Assembly: GCA_949710005.1 (NCBI GenBank)
Contig: OX453274.1
Span: forward strand, 2,225,001 to 2,289,000
From: Ricordea florida
Lineage: Eukaryota > Cnidaria > Anthozoa > Corallimorpharia > Ricordeidae
DNA: 64,000 bases
Direction: 5' to 3'
Position 1 is the first letter of the stretch; each line of letters starts with the position of its first letter. The notes beneath the pieces are model-generated. The model worked only from the letters and a program-made list of their open reading frames with translations, did no database searches and was not told the origin of the DNA. This document shows positions 63,860 to 64,000 of the stretch, in pieces. The translations under genes and the position numbers were made by a program.

Positions 63860-64000
63860 ATGTTATTGGACGATTTCAAAACTAAGTATCCAAAAGCTAA
63901 CTTAGAAAAATTTACATTTGTTAATGATGCATTCGGGGGATATATTGAATGGAAAGTTAATGGAACAACAATTATGTCAAATGATGATCCTTCCGGAAAA
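63860..64000 (+). CDS. Partial ORF at window edge, unknown
   Basis: From the ATG at 63860 the frame stays open to the end of the window (47 codons). It begins MLLDDFKTKYPKANLEKFTF and continues VNDAFGGYIEWKVNGTTI. Same AT-rich composition and orientation as its neighbours. It is too short to classify. The 128 bp before it, including a GCGGGGGTTAG stretch, hold no visible gene. Confidence 0.45.
   Translation, partial: MLLDDFKTKYPKANLEKFTFVNDAFGGYIEWKVNGTTIMSNDDPSGK

Larger units (their letters stand above)
51233..64000 (+). mobile_element. Polinton/Maverick (adintovirus-like) element, left 12.8 kb, right end outside window
   Basis: Composition and gene density change abruptly: AT-rich, intronless, closely spaced ORFs after repeat-laden host DNA. 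It carries a protein-primed-type PolB, a DDE integrase, a candidate capsid protein and an A32-like ATPase, the defining set of Polintons and related viruses. The left margin is a tandem-repeat region at 51233-51600. The exact tip and the 6-bp target duplication cannot be fixed because the other end is not in view. The nearest RANBP2 exon (51024-51080) ends only about 150 bp away and needs an upstream exon, so the element probably sits in a RANBP2 intron, coding mainly antisense to that gene. All long frames are open. Confidence 0.92.

Overview
The window is animal nuclear DNA. It has intron-rich housekeeping genes with clean GT/AG junctions, tRNA-derived SINEs, LINE and Helitron remnants and many palindromic MITE-like repeats. 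Gene content and repeat style suggest a cnidarian, probably an anthozoan such as a stony coral. No marker in the window fixes the species, so this is inference.

Host part (1 to about 51,100). Seven genes can be read exon by exon: a phospholipid scramblase (PLSCR, minus, 330-5576); the cullin RING subunit RBX2/RNF7 (plus, 5886-7652); the neddylation E3 DCUN1D1 (minus, 11225-16610); an intronless SNX22/SNX24-type PX protein (plus, 16990-17505); the spliceosome factor CWC15 (plus, 18303-25848); a PABIR/FAM122 PP2A regulator (minus, 29796-33106); and most of a RANBP2/NUP358 nucleoporin (minus, about 36118-51080, its 5' exons lying off the window to the right). PLSCR/RBX2 and DCUN1D1/SNX24 are head-to-head pairs with 310-380 bp between start codons. 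Predicted protein lengths from the reconstructed exons are 314, 115, 257, 171, 220 and 300 aa, each with consistent splice phases.

The RANBP2 gene is unusual. It has five RanBDs, the last two sharing about 380 bp with no difference that I could see. Its 3' end carries a minisatellite (15-nt unit, 75-nt and 420-nt higher orders) that is open in two sense frames. The C-terminal tail is in a different frame from the RanBD.

Right part (about 51,230 to the window end). An AT-rich, intron-free, densely packed element of the Polinton/Maverick (adintovirus-like) type sits upstream of a RANBP2 exon that needs a further 5' exon, so it probably lies inside a RANBP2 intron. It begins with a tandem-repeat terminal region, then encodes a 1461-aa protein-primed-type DNA polymerase B with unusual N-terminal modules, a convergent DDE integrase, a candidate major capsid protein, an A32/FtsK-like packaging ATPase, a candidate viral ssDNA-binding protein, and a run of small membrane or coiled-coil proteins that I do not recognise. 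Two short motifs recur directly in front of start codons and look like element-specific promoters. The right end is outside the window. No penton protein or Ulp1-type protease is seen in the visible part. This element is the most interesting content: its replication, integration and packaging frames are all open, and it carries a block of undescribed membrane proteins.
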